A DNA stretch of 64,000 bases from Denitromonas halophila. Its GTDB lineage: Bacteria; Pseudomonadota; Gammaproteobacteria; Burkholderiales; Rhodocyclaceae. Position numbers and translations under genes: made by a program. Shown here piece after piece: positions 46,051 through 54,364 of the stretch. Position 1 is the first letter of the stretch. Each line of letters opens with the position of its first letter. The stretch covers positions 372,001 to 436,000 of the forward strand of contig NZ_VMNK01000015.1 in assembly GCF_007625155.1 (NCBI RefSeq), in the 5' to 3' direction. The notes under the pieces were generated by a model. It did no database searches, was not told the origin of the DNA, and was given only the letters and a program-made list of their open reading frames with translations.

Positions 46051-46759
46051 GCTTTCCAACTCCGGCCCGGTGATCGAAGTCACCGGTTTGTCCAAATCAG
46101 TCCCTGCGCGCGAGGGACAGGGCGGCGAGCTGCCCATTCTCAAAGACATTACGTTTTCCGTGCAAGCGGGGGAGTCGGTCGCCATCGTTGGCGCCTCCGG
46201 CTCCGGCAAATCCACGCTGCTCGGGCTTGTTGCGGGTTTGGACGTGCCAACGGGCGGATCGGTTCAACTCGCCGGGCAATCCCTGTTTGCGCTCAGCGAA
46301 GATGCCCGCGCCCAATTGCGGGGCGCCCAGATGGGCTTCGTGTTCCAGTCCTTCCAGTTGTTGCCGGCGCTCACCGCGCTCGACAACGTCATGCTCCCGC
46401 TCGAACTCGCCGGCCAGCCCAAGGCTGAAGCCACCGCCCGCGACTGGCTCAAGCGCGTCGGCCTCGAAGGGCGCACCGGCCACTACCCCAAACACCTCTC
46501 CGGTGGCGAACAACAGCGCGTCGCGCTCGCCCGCGCCTTCGCCCCCTCACCCGCCGTGCTGCTGGCCGACGAACCGACCGGCAATCTCGACGCCGAAACC
46601 GGCGCCGCGATCATCGAACTCATCTTCGACCTCAACCGCGAGCGCGGCACCACGTTGATTCTCGTCACCCACGACGACGCGCTGGCCTCGCGCTGTGATC
46701 GGGTGTTGCATATGCAGGGTGGGGTGTTGAGTGAGGCGGGGGTGTCGGCTGAGCTTTAG
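46049..46759 (+). CDS. ABC transporter ATP-binding protein, YbbA-like
   Basis: 236 aa from ATG 46049; an in-frame ATG at 46037 is possible. Walker A GASGSGKST near residue 49, signature LSGGEQQRVALARA near 150, Walker B VLLADEPTGNLD and VTHDD are intact, of the LolD/MacB/YbbA type that work with FtsX-like permeases. E. coli ybbA is followed by the permease ybbP; here no permease follows. A weak hairpin with a T-run (46811-46834) lies downstream. Confidence 0.92.
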   Translation: MLSNSGPVIEVTGLSKSVPAREGQGGELPILKDITFSVQAGESVAIVGASGSGKSTLLGLVAGLDVPTGGSVQLAGQSLFALSEDARAQLRGAQMGFVFQSFQLLPALTALDNVMLPLELAGQPKAEATARDWLKRVGLEGRTGHYPKHLSGGEQQRVALARAFAPSPAVLLADEPTGNLDAETGAAIIELIFDLNRERGTTLILVTHDDALASRCDRVLHMQGGVLSEAGVSAEL

Positions 46760-46810
46760 GTCACGGTCACGGCCGATGACCACCATAGGGGGCGCTCTGC
46801 CAAATGGAGC

Positions 46811-46834
46811 ATCTCAGCGAGAAGTGAGATTTTT
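46811..46834 (+). terminator. Weak terminator-like hairpin after the YbbA-like gene
   Basis: ATCTCA (46811-46816) pairs with TGAGAT (46825-46830) around GCGAGAAG, followed by TTTT. The stem is only 6 bp and AT-rich. Confidence 0.35.
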
Positions 46835-46848
46835 GGAGTTCTTCAGCG

Positions 46849-47313
46849 TCATAGACGCTCGATTTCTGACTGAAGCACCTCAATATCAATGCCGAGGCTC
46901 GTTTCAACAACGAATTTCGGTTCTGGCTGCAAGGCGATGATTGTCACCAATTCGCCAACCGCTCCTGTATGAGAGCCAGCGACAACGCTGACAGTATCTC
47001 GATGAGAGAACCAAACGCCCGCAATAGGCGTTTGATCGAGAAATGCTTGGCCGAGCTTTGAGCCATCAATGCATGTGCTGATGTCGTCAACTAGCTGGAC
47101 GTCCGCAGGCAGGGCGCTGAAGCCTTCAGTACCGTCTACGAACGAAAGCCAAAGGTAGCCATGAGGCAGGAGCTTTCGGATTTCGACGATGCAGCCCTTT
47201 TGATCTAGAAGTCGGCGCTGGTCCTCTGCAGGCAGGTCGTGCAAGAGCCAATCTGGGATGCGTGTTACTTGAACTCGCCTGCCTGGTTGAAAGGCGCTCC
47301 TCTCCACTGTCAT
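46849..47313 (-). CDS. Unrecognised protein with a probable KOW/SH3-like C-terminal segment
   Basis: 154 aa. I do not recognise a named family. Residues about 10-70 (GRRVQVTRIPDWLL, then GYLWLSFVDG) look like a small beta barrel, and about 112-150 (SVVAGSHTGAVGELVTIIAL, then IDIEVLQSEIERL) like a KOW/SH3 module. No membrane helix or signal peptide. Base composition is AT-richer than its neighbours. Its ATG overlaps the hpnE stop (ATGA), so it is co-translated with squalene-pathway genes, although nothing in it suggests such a job. Confidence 0.65.
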   Translation of the reverse strand: MTVERSAFQPGRRVQVTRIPDWLLHDLPAEDQRRLLDQKGCIVEIRKLLPHGYLWLSFVDGTEGFSALPADVQLVDDISTCIDGSKLGQAFLDQTPIAGVWFSHRDTVSVVAGSHTGAVGELVTIIALQPEPKFVVETSLGIDIEVLQSEIERL

Positions 47314-48641
47314 TGTTGGTCATTCTTCGTGGCGCCAGCGACCGCCTGCGCACAGCCCACCCCCGCCCGCACGGCCCCTTCAATCGTCGCAGGATACGGC
47401 CCGTCCACGTAATCCCCCGCCAACCAGATACCGCGCTGCGCGGTCTTCACGCCCGGCCGGGCCAGTTGCGGCCGGCAGGCAAAGGTGGCGCGTTTTTCGG
47501 TGATGGTGAGGATGCTGTCGGCCGGTGGCAGGCGGCGGTCGAGGAGGGTTTCGAGTTCGTTGTGAATCGCCAGTTCGACTTCATGCTTGGGGATGTCGAG
47601 ATGCGGACCGCGGGCGCTGATGACGGCGGCGATGAGGCCGGCGGGGCCGCCGGTCTGGCCGCGGTCGAAGAACCATTGGGCGAGGCCGCCTTCGGCGCCG
47701 ATCATGGGCGCGGGCAGGCGGACGCTGTCGTCGTATTGCAGGTAGGTGGTGAGGATGGGCTCGTAGGGCAGGGCCTGGATCGATGCGACCAGCGGCGCCA
47801 GCGCGGCGAAGGGGGCGAGCAGATCGGTGGCGTGGTAGGGCGCGGTGGCGACGACGACATGGTCGAAGCGGCGAGCGGACACCGGGTCGCCTTCGAGGCG
47901 GTAGCGGGGGCCGTGGGGCACGATTTCGGTGATGGCTTCCGTGACGTAGACCTGGCCGCCATTGCGGCCGAGCCAGCGCGCGGCGGGCACCGGGAACAGC
48001 TCTGACAGGTCGATTTTCGGGATCAGCAATTCGCTGGCCGAGGCGCCGGCGGCGAGGGTGTCGCGCAGCACGTTGGCGAAGACGCGCGCCGAGGCTTCAG
48101 CCGCCGGGGTGTTGAGCGCGGCGACGCACAGCGGCTCCCACAGGAAGCGGCGCAGGCGCTCGGGTTGCGTGGCATTGTCGAGCAACTGGCTGACGGTGAG
48201 ATGTACCGGCAGGCGGAAGCGCTGGGCCTTGAGGTGCTGGATGAAGCGCAGGCAGGCGCGGCGCTCGGACCAGTCCATGCCCTGCGCGCGCAGCAGGCCG
48301 ACGGCTAGATGCAGCGGGGCGGGCAGCGAGGCCGCGGTGAGGCGGAATTTGCCGGGGTAGTAGAGATCGAGCGGGGCGCTGTGAAACACCGAGGGGCGCA
48401 CGCCGACATGGCGCAGCAGGCGCTGGGTTTCACTGTAGGCGCCGAGCAGCAGGTGCTGGCCGTTGTCGACCGACAGGCCGTCTTTTTCGACCCGACGGGC
48501 GCGGCCGCCCATGACGCTGGCGCGCTCGAACACGGCGACTCGCGCGCCTTTGCGCACCAGTTCGACTGCACAGGCCATGCCGGCGTAGCCGCCGCCGATG
48601 ACAGCGACTTGCGGGGCGTCGAGGCGGGCGCGTTGAACCAT
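47310..48641 (-). CDS. hpnE: Hydroxysqualene dehydroxylase HpnE
   Basis: 443 aa FAD-dependent oxidoreductase of the amine oxidase/phytoene desaturase type. The FAD motif AVIGGGYAGMACAVEL is near residue 13, and GGRARR follows with NGQHLLLGAY. With HpnC and HpnD it makes squalene from farnesyl diphosphate; HpnE does the final reduction. hpnD starts upstream and ends next to this start. A squalene-hopene cyclase is not in the window, so the end use (hopanoids) is inferred. Confidence 0.93.
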   Translation of the reverse strand: MVQRARLDAPQVAVIGGGYAGMACAVELVRKGARVAVFERASVMGGRARRVEKDGLSVDNGQHLLLGAYSETQRLLRHVGVRPSVFHSAPLDLYYPGKFRLTAASLPAPLHLAVGLLRAQGMDWSERRACLRFIQHLKAQRFRLPVHLTVSQLLDNATQPERLRRFLWEPLCVAALNTPAAEASARVFANVLRDTLAAGASASELLIPKIDLSELFPVPAARWLGRNGGQVYVTEAITEIVPHGPRYRLEGDPVSARRFDHVVVATAPYHATDLLAPFAALAPLVASIQALPYEPILTTYLQYDDSVRLPAPMIGAEGGLAQWFFDRGQTGGPAGLIAAVISARGPHLDIPKHEVELAIHNELETLLDRRLPPADSILTITEKRATFACRPQLARPGVKTAQRGIWLAGDYVDGPYPATIEGAVRAGVGCAQAVAGATKNDQQ

Positions 48642-49475
48642 CTAGTTTTTGAGCCAGGTGCGTGTGGCGATCCACAGCTTGCGCACGGGGGTGAGCGAGG
48701 TACGGCGGTCGAGCACCAGGAAGCCGTCACGGGCGATTTCGTCGAGCAGGGTGCGGTAGATGGCGGCCATGATCAGGCCGGGGCGTTGGGCCTTGCGGTC
48801 GATGCCCGGTAGTTGGGCCATGGCCTGGTCGTAGAAGCTGATGGCGCGCTCGGTCTGGAACTGCATGAGGGCGACGAACTTGTCGCTGTGCTCGCCTTGC
48901 AGCAGGTCGCTGGCGGGCACGTTGAAGCGTTGCAGGTCTTCGACCGGCAGGTAGATGCGACCGCGGCGGGCGTCTTCGCCGACATCGCGAATGATGTTGG
49001 TGAGCTGGAAGGCGAGGCCGAGGTCGTGGGCGTACTTGAGTGTCTGACGGTCCTGGTAGCCAAAAATTTCGGCGGCGAGCAGGCCGACCACGCTGGCGAC
49101 GCGGTAGCAGTAGAGGCGCAGGGTCTTGAAGTCGAGATAGCGCGTTTGCGCCAGATCCATCTGCATGCCGTCGATGATTTCCAGCAACTGCTCGGTCGGC
49201 AGGCTGAAACGTTTGCGCACTTCGGTGAGCGCCAGGCCGACGGGGTGGGTGGCTTCGGCCTTGTCGAGTCGCAGGATTTCGCTGCGCCACCAGTCGAGTT
49301 TGCTTTGGGCGATGGAGGGGTCGAGGTTGTCGTCGACGATGTCGTCCACTTCGCGGCAAAAAGCATACAGCGCCATGATGGCTTGCCGCCGTTCGATGGG
49401 CAGGAACAGAAAGCTGTAGTAGAAGCTCGATCCGCTGGCGGCGGCTTTTTGCTGGCAATACTCGTGGGGGGTCAT
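48642..49475 (-). CDS. hpnD: Presqualene diphosphate synthase HpnD
   Basis: 277 aa trans-isoprenyl diphosphate synthase, head-to-head type. It starts MTPHEYCQQKAAASGSSFYY. The two metal-binding aspartate regions are FCREVDDIVDD near 40 and TNIIRDVGEDARRGRIYLP near 140. It joins two farnesyl diphosphates to presqualene diphosphate. It overlaps hpnC by 4 nt, in the order hpnC-hpnD-hpnE. Confidence 0.94.
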   Translation of the reverse strand: MTPHEYCQQKAAASGSSFYYSFLFLPIERRQAIMALYAFCREVDDIVDDNLDPSIAQSKLDWWRSEILRLDKAEATHPVGLALTEVRKRFSLPTEQLLEIIDGMQMDLAQTRYLDFKTLRLYCYRVASVVGLLAAEIFGYQDRQTLKYAHDLGLAFQLTNIIRDVGEDARRGRIYLPVEDLQRFNVPASDLLQGEHSDKFVALMQFQTERAISFYDQAMAQLPGIDRKAQRPGLIMAAIYRTLLDEIARDGFLVLDRRTSLTPVRKLWIATRTWLKN

Positions 49476-50296
49476 CGTGTGTTCGCGTGGAAGTTGAGCG
49501 CGGCGAGGGCGATGCCGGGGGCGTCGCGCTTGCCGAGGCTGGGCCGATGGCGGAAGACATCATAGCCGACGGCTTCGATGCGTTTGAGAATACGCAGGCC
49601 GCCGAGCACGATCAAACGCAATTCCCAGCCAATGCGGCCGGGCAGTGCGGTGGCCAGCGGTGCACCGCTGTGCATGAGGGCACGCGCACGGTCGACCTGA
49701 AAGCGCATGAGTGCGCGCCACGCGTCGTCGACACGCTGCTCGATCAGGTGGGCTTCGGTGACATCGAAGCGCGCCATGTCGTCGGCAGGCAGGTAGATGC
49801 GCTGCTTTTTCCAGTCGATGGCGACGTCTTGCCAGAAGTTGATCAGCTGCAGGCTGGTGCAGATGGCGTCGGACTGCGTCAGATGGGCCGGCGTGTCGGC
49901 GCGGTAGAGGCGCAGCATCAGGCGACCGACCGGGTTGGCCGAGCGACGGCAGTAGTCGAGCAGTTCGGTGTAATCGGCGTAGCGGGTTTTGCCGACGTCC
50001 TGACTGAAGGCGTCGAGCAGGTCGCGGAAGCGTTGGATCGGCAGTTCGTGCGCGGCGATGTGGGGCGCGAGCCGGGTGAAGATGGGCGTGGTCGATGGCT
50101 TGCCTTGCTCGATCAGGTGCAGTTCGCGGCGGTAGTCGTTGAGTTGCGCGAGCCGCACCACGGCGGGCGCGTCGCCTTCATCGGCAATGTCGTCGGCGCT
50201 GCGGGCGAAGGCGTAGATGGCCTCGACCGGTTCGCGCAAGCGCGCCGGCAGCAGGAACGACGCGACGGGAAAATTCTCGTAGTGTTCGACCGGCAT
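49472..50296 (-). CDS. hpnC: Hydroxysqualene synthase HpnC
   Basis: 274 aa paralogue of HpnD. It begins MPVEHYENFPVASFLLP, the usual HpnC start. The aspartate regions are FARSADDIADEGD near residue 30 and INFWQDVAIDWKKQRIYLP near 133. It converts presqualene diphosphate to hydroxysqualene. It is the first gene of the operon; 19 nt separate it from the CCA end of tRNA-Leu, so the message may start inside or through the tRNA. Confidence 0.94.
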   Translation of the reverse strand: MPVEHYENFPVASFLLPARLREPVEAIYAFARSADDIADEGDAPAVVRLAQLNDYRRELHLIEQGKPSTTPIFTRLAPHIAAHELPIQRFRDLLDAFSQDVGKTRYADYTELLDYCRRSANPVGRLMLRLYRADTPAHLTQSDAICTSLQLINFWQDVAIDWKKQRIYLPADDMARFDVTEAHLIEQRVDDAWRALMRFQVDRARALMHSGAPLATALPGRIGWELRLIVLGGLRILKRIEAVGYDVFRHRPSLGKRDAPGIALAALNFHANTR

Positions 50297-50315
50297 GACG
50301 CCCGATGGGAAAAGC

Positions 50316-50400
<85 letters not shown>

Positions 50401-50430
50401 GAGGTGGTGCGCTGATCCAGCGCGACGCGG

Positions 50431-50436
50431 ATTATA
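50431..50436 (-). promoter_or_regulatory. -10 element for tRNA-Leu (UAG)
   Basis: On the minus strand a perfect TATAAT occupies 50436-50431, 30 nt before the mature 5' end. A TTGAGC at 50464-50459 is 22 nt upstream, too far for a normal -35, so the -35 is unclear. Confidence 0.5.
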
Positions 50437-50460
50437 CACGTCGCGCCGGCGAGGGCACGC

Positions 50461-51345
50461 TCAACCGCGCAGAGCGGCGAGCAGGCCGTTGCGGGAGTCG
50501 CGTGCGTCGGCACGCAGCGCGGAGAGCTCTTGCTCGGGCACGGTTTGGGTTGTTGCTTCGAGCAGGGACAGCTTGGCGGCGCTGTTGAAGCGCAGGAAGG
50601 GGTTGGGAGTGTCGGCCGACAGGCCGGCGATGAAGTGAACATCGCGCAACTCGACGGGTGGCCATTGCCCGCCATAGGGGTTGCCGTCGTCGAAGATGTC
50701 GATGACGGTTTTGGGCACTTCGAGCGCGCCGAGCAGGGCGCGGCTGACCGGCTCGTGCCACAGGCCGATGAATTCGCCGAGGCGATTCAGGTCTTGTTCG
50801 AGCACCGGGTGCGCGGTGGCGCGGGCGAGCAGGTAGAACTGACCGATGCTGCTCAACATGCCGGCAAACAAGGCGGTGTCGGGGTCGCCGATACGCAGGT
50901 GGCGGGTGATGGCGTAAGACCAGGACGCGACATCAATGGTGTGCATCCACAGTCCGGAGGCGACCAGGCGCGCATCGGCGCTGCGGCTCTCGGCGGCGAG
51001 CTGTTCGGTGGCGACGGCGTAGGCGAGCGAGCGGACGTTGACCAACCCAACGCGACGCACCGCTTCGCTGATTGAGGTGAAGGATCGGTTATAGGGGTTG
51101 AGTGCGACGGAGTTGGCCAGGCGGATGATGCGCGCGCTGAGCAGGGGGTCGGCGCGGATGACGCAAATGATGTCGTCCAGCGATGCCTGTGGGTCGTCGC
51201 AGACGCGTTTGATGCGGATGGTCAGATCCAGAAAGGTCGGGAAGGTGAGCTGCCGGGTCGCGAGATCGTTTTCGATGGTGCGGGAGAATGCGTCGAGCGC
51301 GTTCTCGAACGGATCTTCGGACTGGATTTCAAGCGATGTAGACAT
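50461..51345 (-). CDS. HDOD domain protein
   Basis: 294 aa from ATG 51345, with a run of Gs 9 nt upstream; the longer open frame adds a basic stretch unlike the family. The HDOD domain covers about residues 30-235 with LLSARIIRLANSVALNP, the VRRVGLVNVRSLAYAVA helix and AGMLSSIGQFYLLARA. HDOD proteins are HD-like domains without the catalytic metal residues and act as regulatory scaffolds in signalling or stress. No output domain is attached. The 146-bp gap to spoVR holds no gene. Confidence 0.85.
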   Translation of the reverse strand: MSTSLEIQSEDPFENALDAFSRTIENDLATRQLTFPTFLDLTIRIKRVCDDPQASLDDIICVIRADPLLSARIIRLANSVALNPYNRSFTSISEAVRRVGLVNVRSLAYAVATEQLAAESRSADARLVASGLWMHTIDVASWSYAITRHLRIGDPDTALFAGMLSSIGQFYLLARATAHPVLEQDLNRLGEFIGLWHEPVSRALLGALEVPKTVIDIFDDGNPYGGQWPPVELRDVHFIAGLSADTPNPFLRFNSAAKLSLLEATTQTVPEQELSALRADARDSRNGLLAALRG

Positions 51346-51491
51346 GGCAACGACCCCTTGTTTGGTGCGGCTACAGATAGCGCCGGCGACACTGCGACGC
51401 ATCATGGCCGAATTAACGGCCGCCGCCAACCGTGCTTTAGGGCGAAGGAGTCTTGCGGTTTACAGGCACGCTGAAATGGCGCGCGCCGGTG

Positions 51492-53042
51492 TTAATTCCG
51501 GGCGCGCTTCTCCTTGCTGTCGCCGCGGCGCTTTTCGGTACGGCATTCGTAGGTCAGCGTAGTGCTGCCGTTCGGTTCGACGGTTTCGAGTCGCACCGCG
51601 AAGCCCCACAGGCGGGCGAGATGCTTCATCACCTCTTCGACACTCTTGCCGAGCGGGCGCCGGTTGTAGGGCTGATAGCGCAGGGTGAGGGAGCGGTCGC
51701 CCCGGAAGTCGACGCTCCAGACCTGGATGTTGGGCTCGCGGCAACCCAGGTTGTATTGATTGGACAGCCGTTCGCGCAGCTCGCGGTAGCCGCGTTCTTC
51801 ATGAATGGCGGAGACGAAGAGCTTGCTCTTCTTGTCGTCGTCCTGCACGGCAAAGAGTTTGAAAGAGCGCATCAGGCGTGGCGAGAGAAACTGGGCGATG
51901 AAGCTTTCGTCCTTGAAGTTGCGCATGGCGAAATCGAAAGTCTCTTGCCAGTTGCTGCCGGCGATGTCGGGAAACCACTCGCGGTCTTCGTCGGTGGGCG
52001 ATTCGCAGATGCGTTTGATGTCTTGCCACATGGCAAAGCCGAGGGCATAGGGGTTGATGCCGTTGTACCAGGGGTCGTTATAGTTGGGCTGGTACATCAC
52101 GCTGGAGTGCGAGTGCAGGAACTCCATCATGAAGCTGTCGGCCAGCAGGCCTTCGTCGTACAGCGTGTTGAGCAGGGTGTAGTGCCAGAAGCTGGCCCAG
52201 CCTTCGTTCATGACCTGGGTCTGGCGCTGGGGGAAGAAGTATTGCGCGACCTTGCGCACGATGCGGACGATCTCGCGTTGCCACGGTTCGAGCAGCGGGG
52301 CGTGTTTTTCGATGAAGTAGAGAATGTTCTCTTGCGGCTCGGGGGGGAAGCGTGGCGCCTCTTCCTTGGTATCGGTGGTGGTGCGCGTTGGCAGCGTGCG
52401 CCAGAGTTCGTTGACCTGCCGTTGCAGATAGGTTTCGCGCTCGCTCTGGCGGGCTTGCTCTTTGAGCAGCGATAGCTTGGGCGGGCGTTTGTAGCGATCG
52501 ACACCGACGTTCATCAGCGCGTGGCAGGAGTCGAGCAACTCTTCGACCGCGTCGACGCCGTGACGCTGCTCGCACTGGGCGATGTAGTTGCGCGCAAAAA
52601 TCAGGTAGTCGACGATGGCGTCGGGGCTGGTCCAGGTGCGGAACAGGTAGTTGCCCTTGAAGAAGGCGTTGTGCCCATAGGCGGCGTGGGCGATGACCAG
52701 CGCCTGCATGGTCAGGGTGTTTTCTTCCATGAGATAGGCGATGCACGGATCGGAGTTGATCACGATCTCGTAGGCGAGGCCCATCTGGCCGCGCTTGTAG
52801 CGCTTCTCGGTGGCCAGAAACTGTTTGCCGAAGCTCCAGTGGTGGTAGTTGACCGGCATGCCGACGGAGGCGTAGGCGTCCATCATCTGCTCAGAGGTGA
52901 TCATTTCGACCTGTACCGGATAGGTGTCGAGCTTGTAATTGGCCGCGACCCGGGCGATCTCCTCGTGGTACAGGCCGATGGCTTCGAACGTCCATTCGGC
53001 ACCGCTCGGCAATTTTTTGCTGGCAAGTGTGGTGTTGCTCAT
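51492..53042 (-). CDS. SpoVR family protein (YcgB-like)
   Basis: 516 aa, the usual length. The start is EWTFEAIGLYHEEIARVA; MNEGWASFWHYTLLN near 285 (a HEG/NEG-like metal or hydrolase motif) and NPYALGFAMWQDIKR near 335 are the most conserved family segments. SpoVR is named for spore cortex formation in Bacillus; in proteobacteria it is a stress-linked protein of unknown activity. It overlaps the yeaH-like gene by 4 nt, and is third in prkA-yeaH-spoVR. Confidence 0.93.
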   Translation of the reverse strand: MSNTTLASKKLPSGAEWTFEAIGLYHEEIARVAANYKLDTYPVQVEMITSEQMMDAYASVGMPVNYHHWSFGKQFLATEKRYKRGQMGLAYEIVINSDPCIAYLMEENTLTMQALVIAHAAYGHNAFFKGNYLFRTWTSPDAIVDYLIFARNYIAQCEQRHGVDAVEELLDSCHALMNVGVDRYKRPPKLSLLKEQARQSERETYLQRQVNELWRTLPTRTTTDTKEEAPRFPPEPQENILYFIEKHAPLLEPWQREIVRIVRKVAQYFFPQRQTQVMNEGWASFWHYTLLNTLYDEGLLADSFMMEFLHSHSSVMYQPNYNDPWYNGINPYALGFAMWQDIKRICESPTDEDREWFPDIAGSNWQETFDFAMRNFKDESFIAQFLSPRLMRSFKLFAVQDDDKKSKLFVSAIHEERGYRELRERLSNQYNLGCREPNIQVWSVDFRGDRSLTLRYQPYNRRPLGKSVEEVMKHLARLWGFAVRLETVEPNGSTTLTYECRTEKRRGDSKEKRARN

Positions 53043-54304
53043 GCCGGCTCCTTTTTGAACAGTTCCCGGAATACCGGGTAGATGTCTTCAAGGGATTCGA
53101 TACGCTGCAGGGCGAAATTGCGGTGATGCGCCGTCAGCCCTTCGTATTGCCGCCACAGATTCTGGGCTTCGCCGGTGGTGATCTCGATGTAGGCAAAATA
53201 GCGGCACAGGGCGAGTAACTCTTTGTCGAGGATGTCGCAGCAAATGGGCGAGTCGTTATCCCAGTTGTCACCATCTGAAGCTTGTGCGCCGTATACGTTC
53301 CAGGCGCCGGGTGGGTAGCGGTCGCGCACGATGTCGGTCATCAGGCGCAGGGCACTCGACACCACGGTGCCGCCAGATTCGCGGGAGTGGAAAAACTCGT
53401 CTTCGTCCACTTCCTTGGCGATGGTGTGATGACGGATGAACACCACGTCGATATGTTCGTAGTTCCGGCGAAGAAACAGATACAGCAGCATGAAGAAGCG
53501 CTTGGCCGTGGCCTTTTTCTGCTCGTCCATGGAGCCGGACACGTCCATGACGCAAAACATCACGGCCTGGGTAATCGGCTTTGGGATGCGGATGCGGTTG
53601 TTGTAACGCAGGTCGAAGCGGTCGATGAAGGGGATGGCTTCGATGCGGATGAGCAGTCGGGAGCGCTCTTCGCGTAACGCTGCGATCTCGTCGAGGTGAG
53701 CGGTGGTGTCCTGCTCCAGCGCCTCGATCTCTTCGTCGATCTCGCGCACGCGCGCGGCCAGTGGCGCACCGAGCGCCTTGCGCCGACCAATGGCGCCGCG
53801 CAGTGAACGAACCACGTTGATGTTGGTCGGTACGCCGTCAGACGTAAATCCGGCGCGCTGGGTCTTGAATTCGGTGAGCTTGGCCAGTTCGGTGCGAACG
53901 AGGTTGGGCAGGGCGAGGTCGTCGAAAAAGACGTCGAGGAATTCGTCCCTCGAGAGCTGAAAAACGAAATCGTCCTCGCTTTCGCCTTCGTTCGAGGCGC
54001 CACCGCCGCCGCTGCTGCCGCCACCGCCCATGGGCCGGTCGATACCGTCGCCCGAGGCGAAGCGGTCATTGCCGGTGAATACCTGCTCCCAGACGCCTTC
54101 CTTGCCGTGCTGAAAGCTCGGCTCGGAGAGGTCTTTGGACGGGATCGAGATTTCTTCGCCGCTTTCCAGGTCGCGAATAGAGCGCCCGTCAATCGCGTCG
54201 GCCACCGCCTTGCGGATCTGCCGCTTGAAGCGGCGCATGAAGCGCTGGCGATTGGCTGTGCTCTTTTTCTTACTGTCGAAACGTCGGTCGATGATCCGGA
54301 CCAT
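53039..54304 (-). CDS. yeaH: YeaH/YhbH family von Willebrand factor A-like protein
   Basis: 421 aa. N-terminal basic part (IDRRFDSKKKSTANRQRF), a Gly-rich segment near 93-103, a coiled coil near 185-225, then a vWA domain with MIDAS DVSGSMD at 254-260 and GGTVVSSALRLM as the second metal loop. In Bacillus the homologue YhbH is a sporulation protein; E. coli yeaH partners the kinase yeaG. It is between prkA and spoVR and overlaps the latter. Confidence 0.93.
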   Translation of the reverse strand: MVRIIDRRFDSKKKSTANRQRFMRRFKRQIRKAVADAIDGRSIRDLESGEEISIPSKDLSEPSFQHGKEGVWEQVFTGNDRFASGDGIDRPMGGGGSSGGGGASNEGESEDDFVFQLSRDEFLDVFFDDLALPNLVRTELAKLTEFKTQRAGFTSDGVPTNINVVRSLRGAIGRRKALGAPLAARVREIDEEIEALEQDTTAHLDEIAALREERSRLLIRIEAIPFIDRFDLRYNNRIRIPKPITQAVMFCVMDVSGSMDEQKKATAKRFFMLLYLFLRRNYEHIDVVFIRHHTIAKEVDEDEFFHSRESGGTVVSSALRLMTDIVRDRYPPGAWNVYGAQASDGDNWDNDSPICCDILDKELLALCRYFAYIEITTGEAQNLWRQYEGLTAHHRNFALQRIESLEDIYPVFRELFKKEPA

Positions 54305-54364
54305 CGTCCTCCCCCCTTTTGCCGCAAGCCGGTGGCCGCCGCCCGAAGGCTGCGGCCGTCCGAT

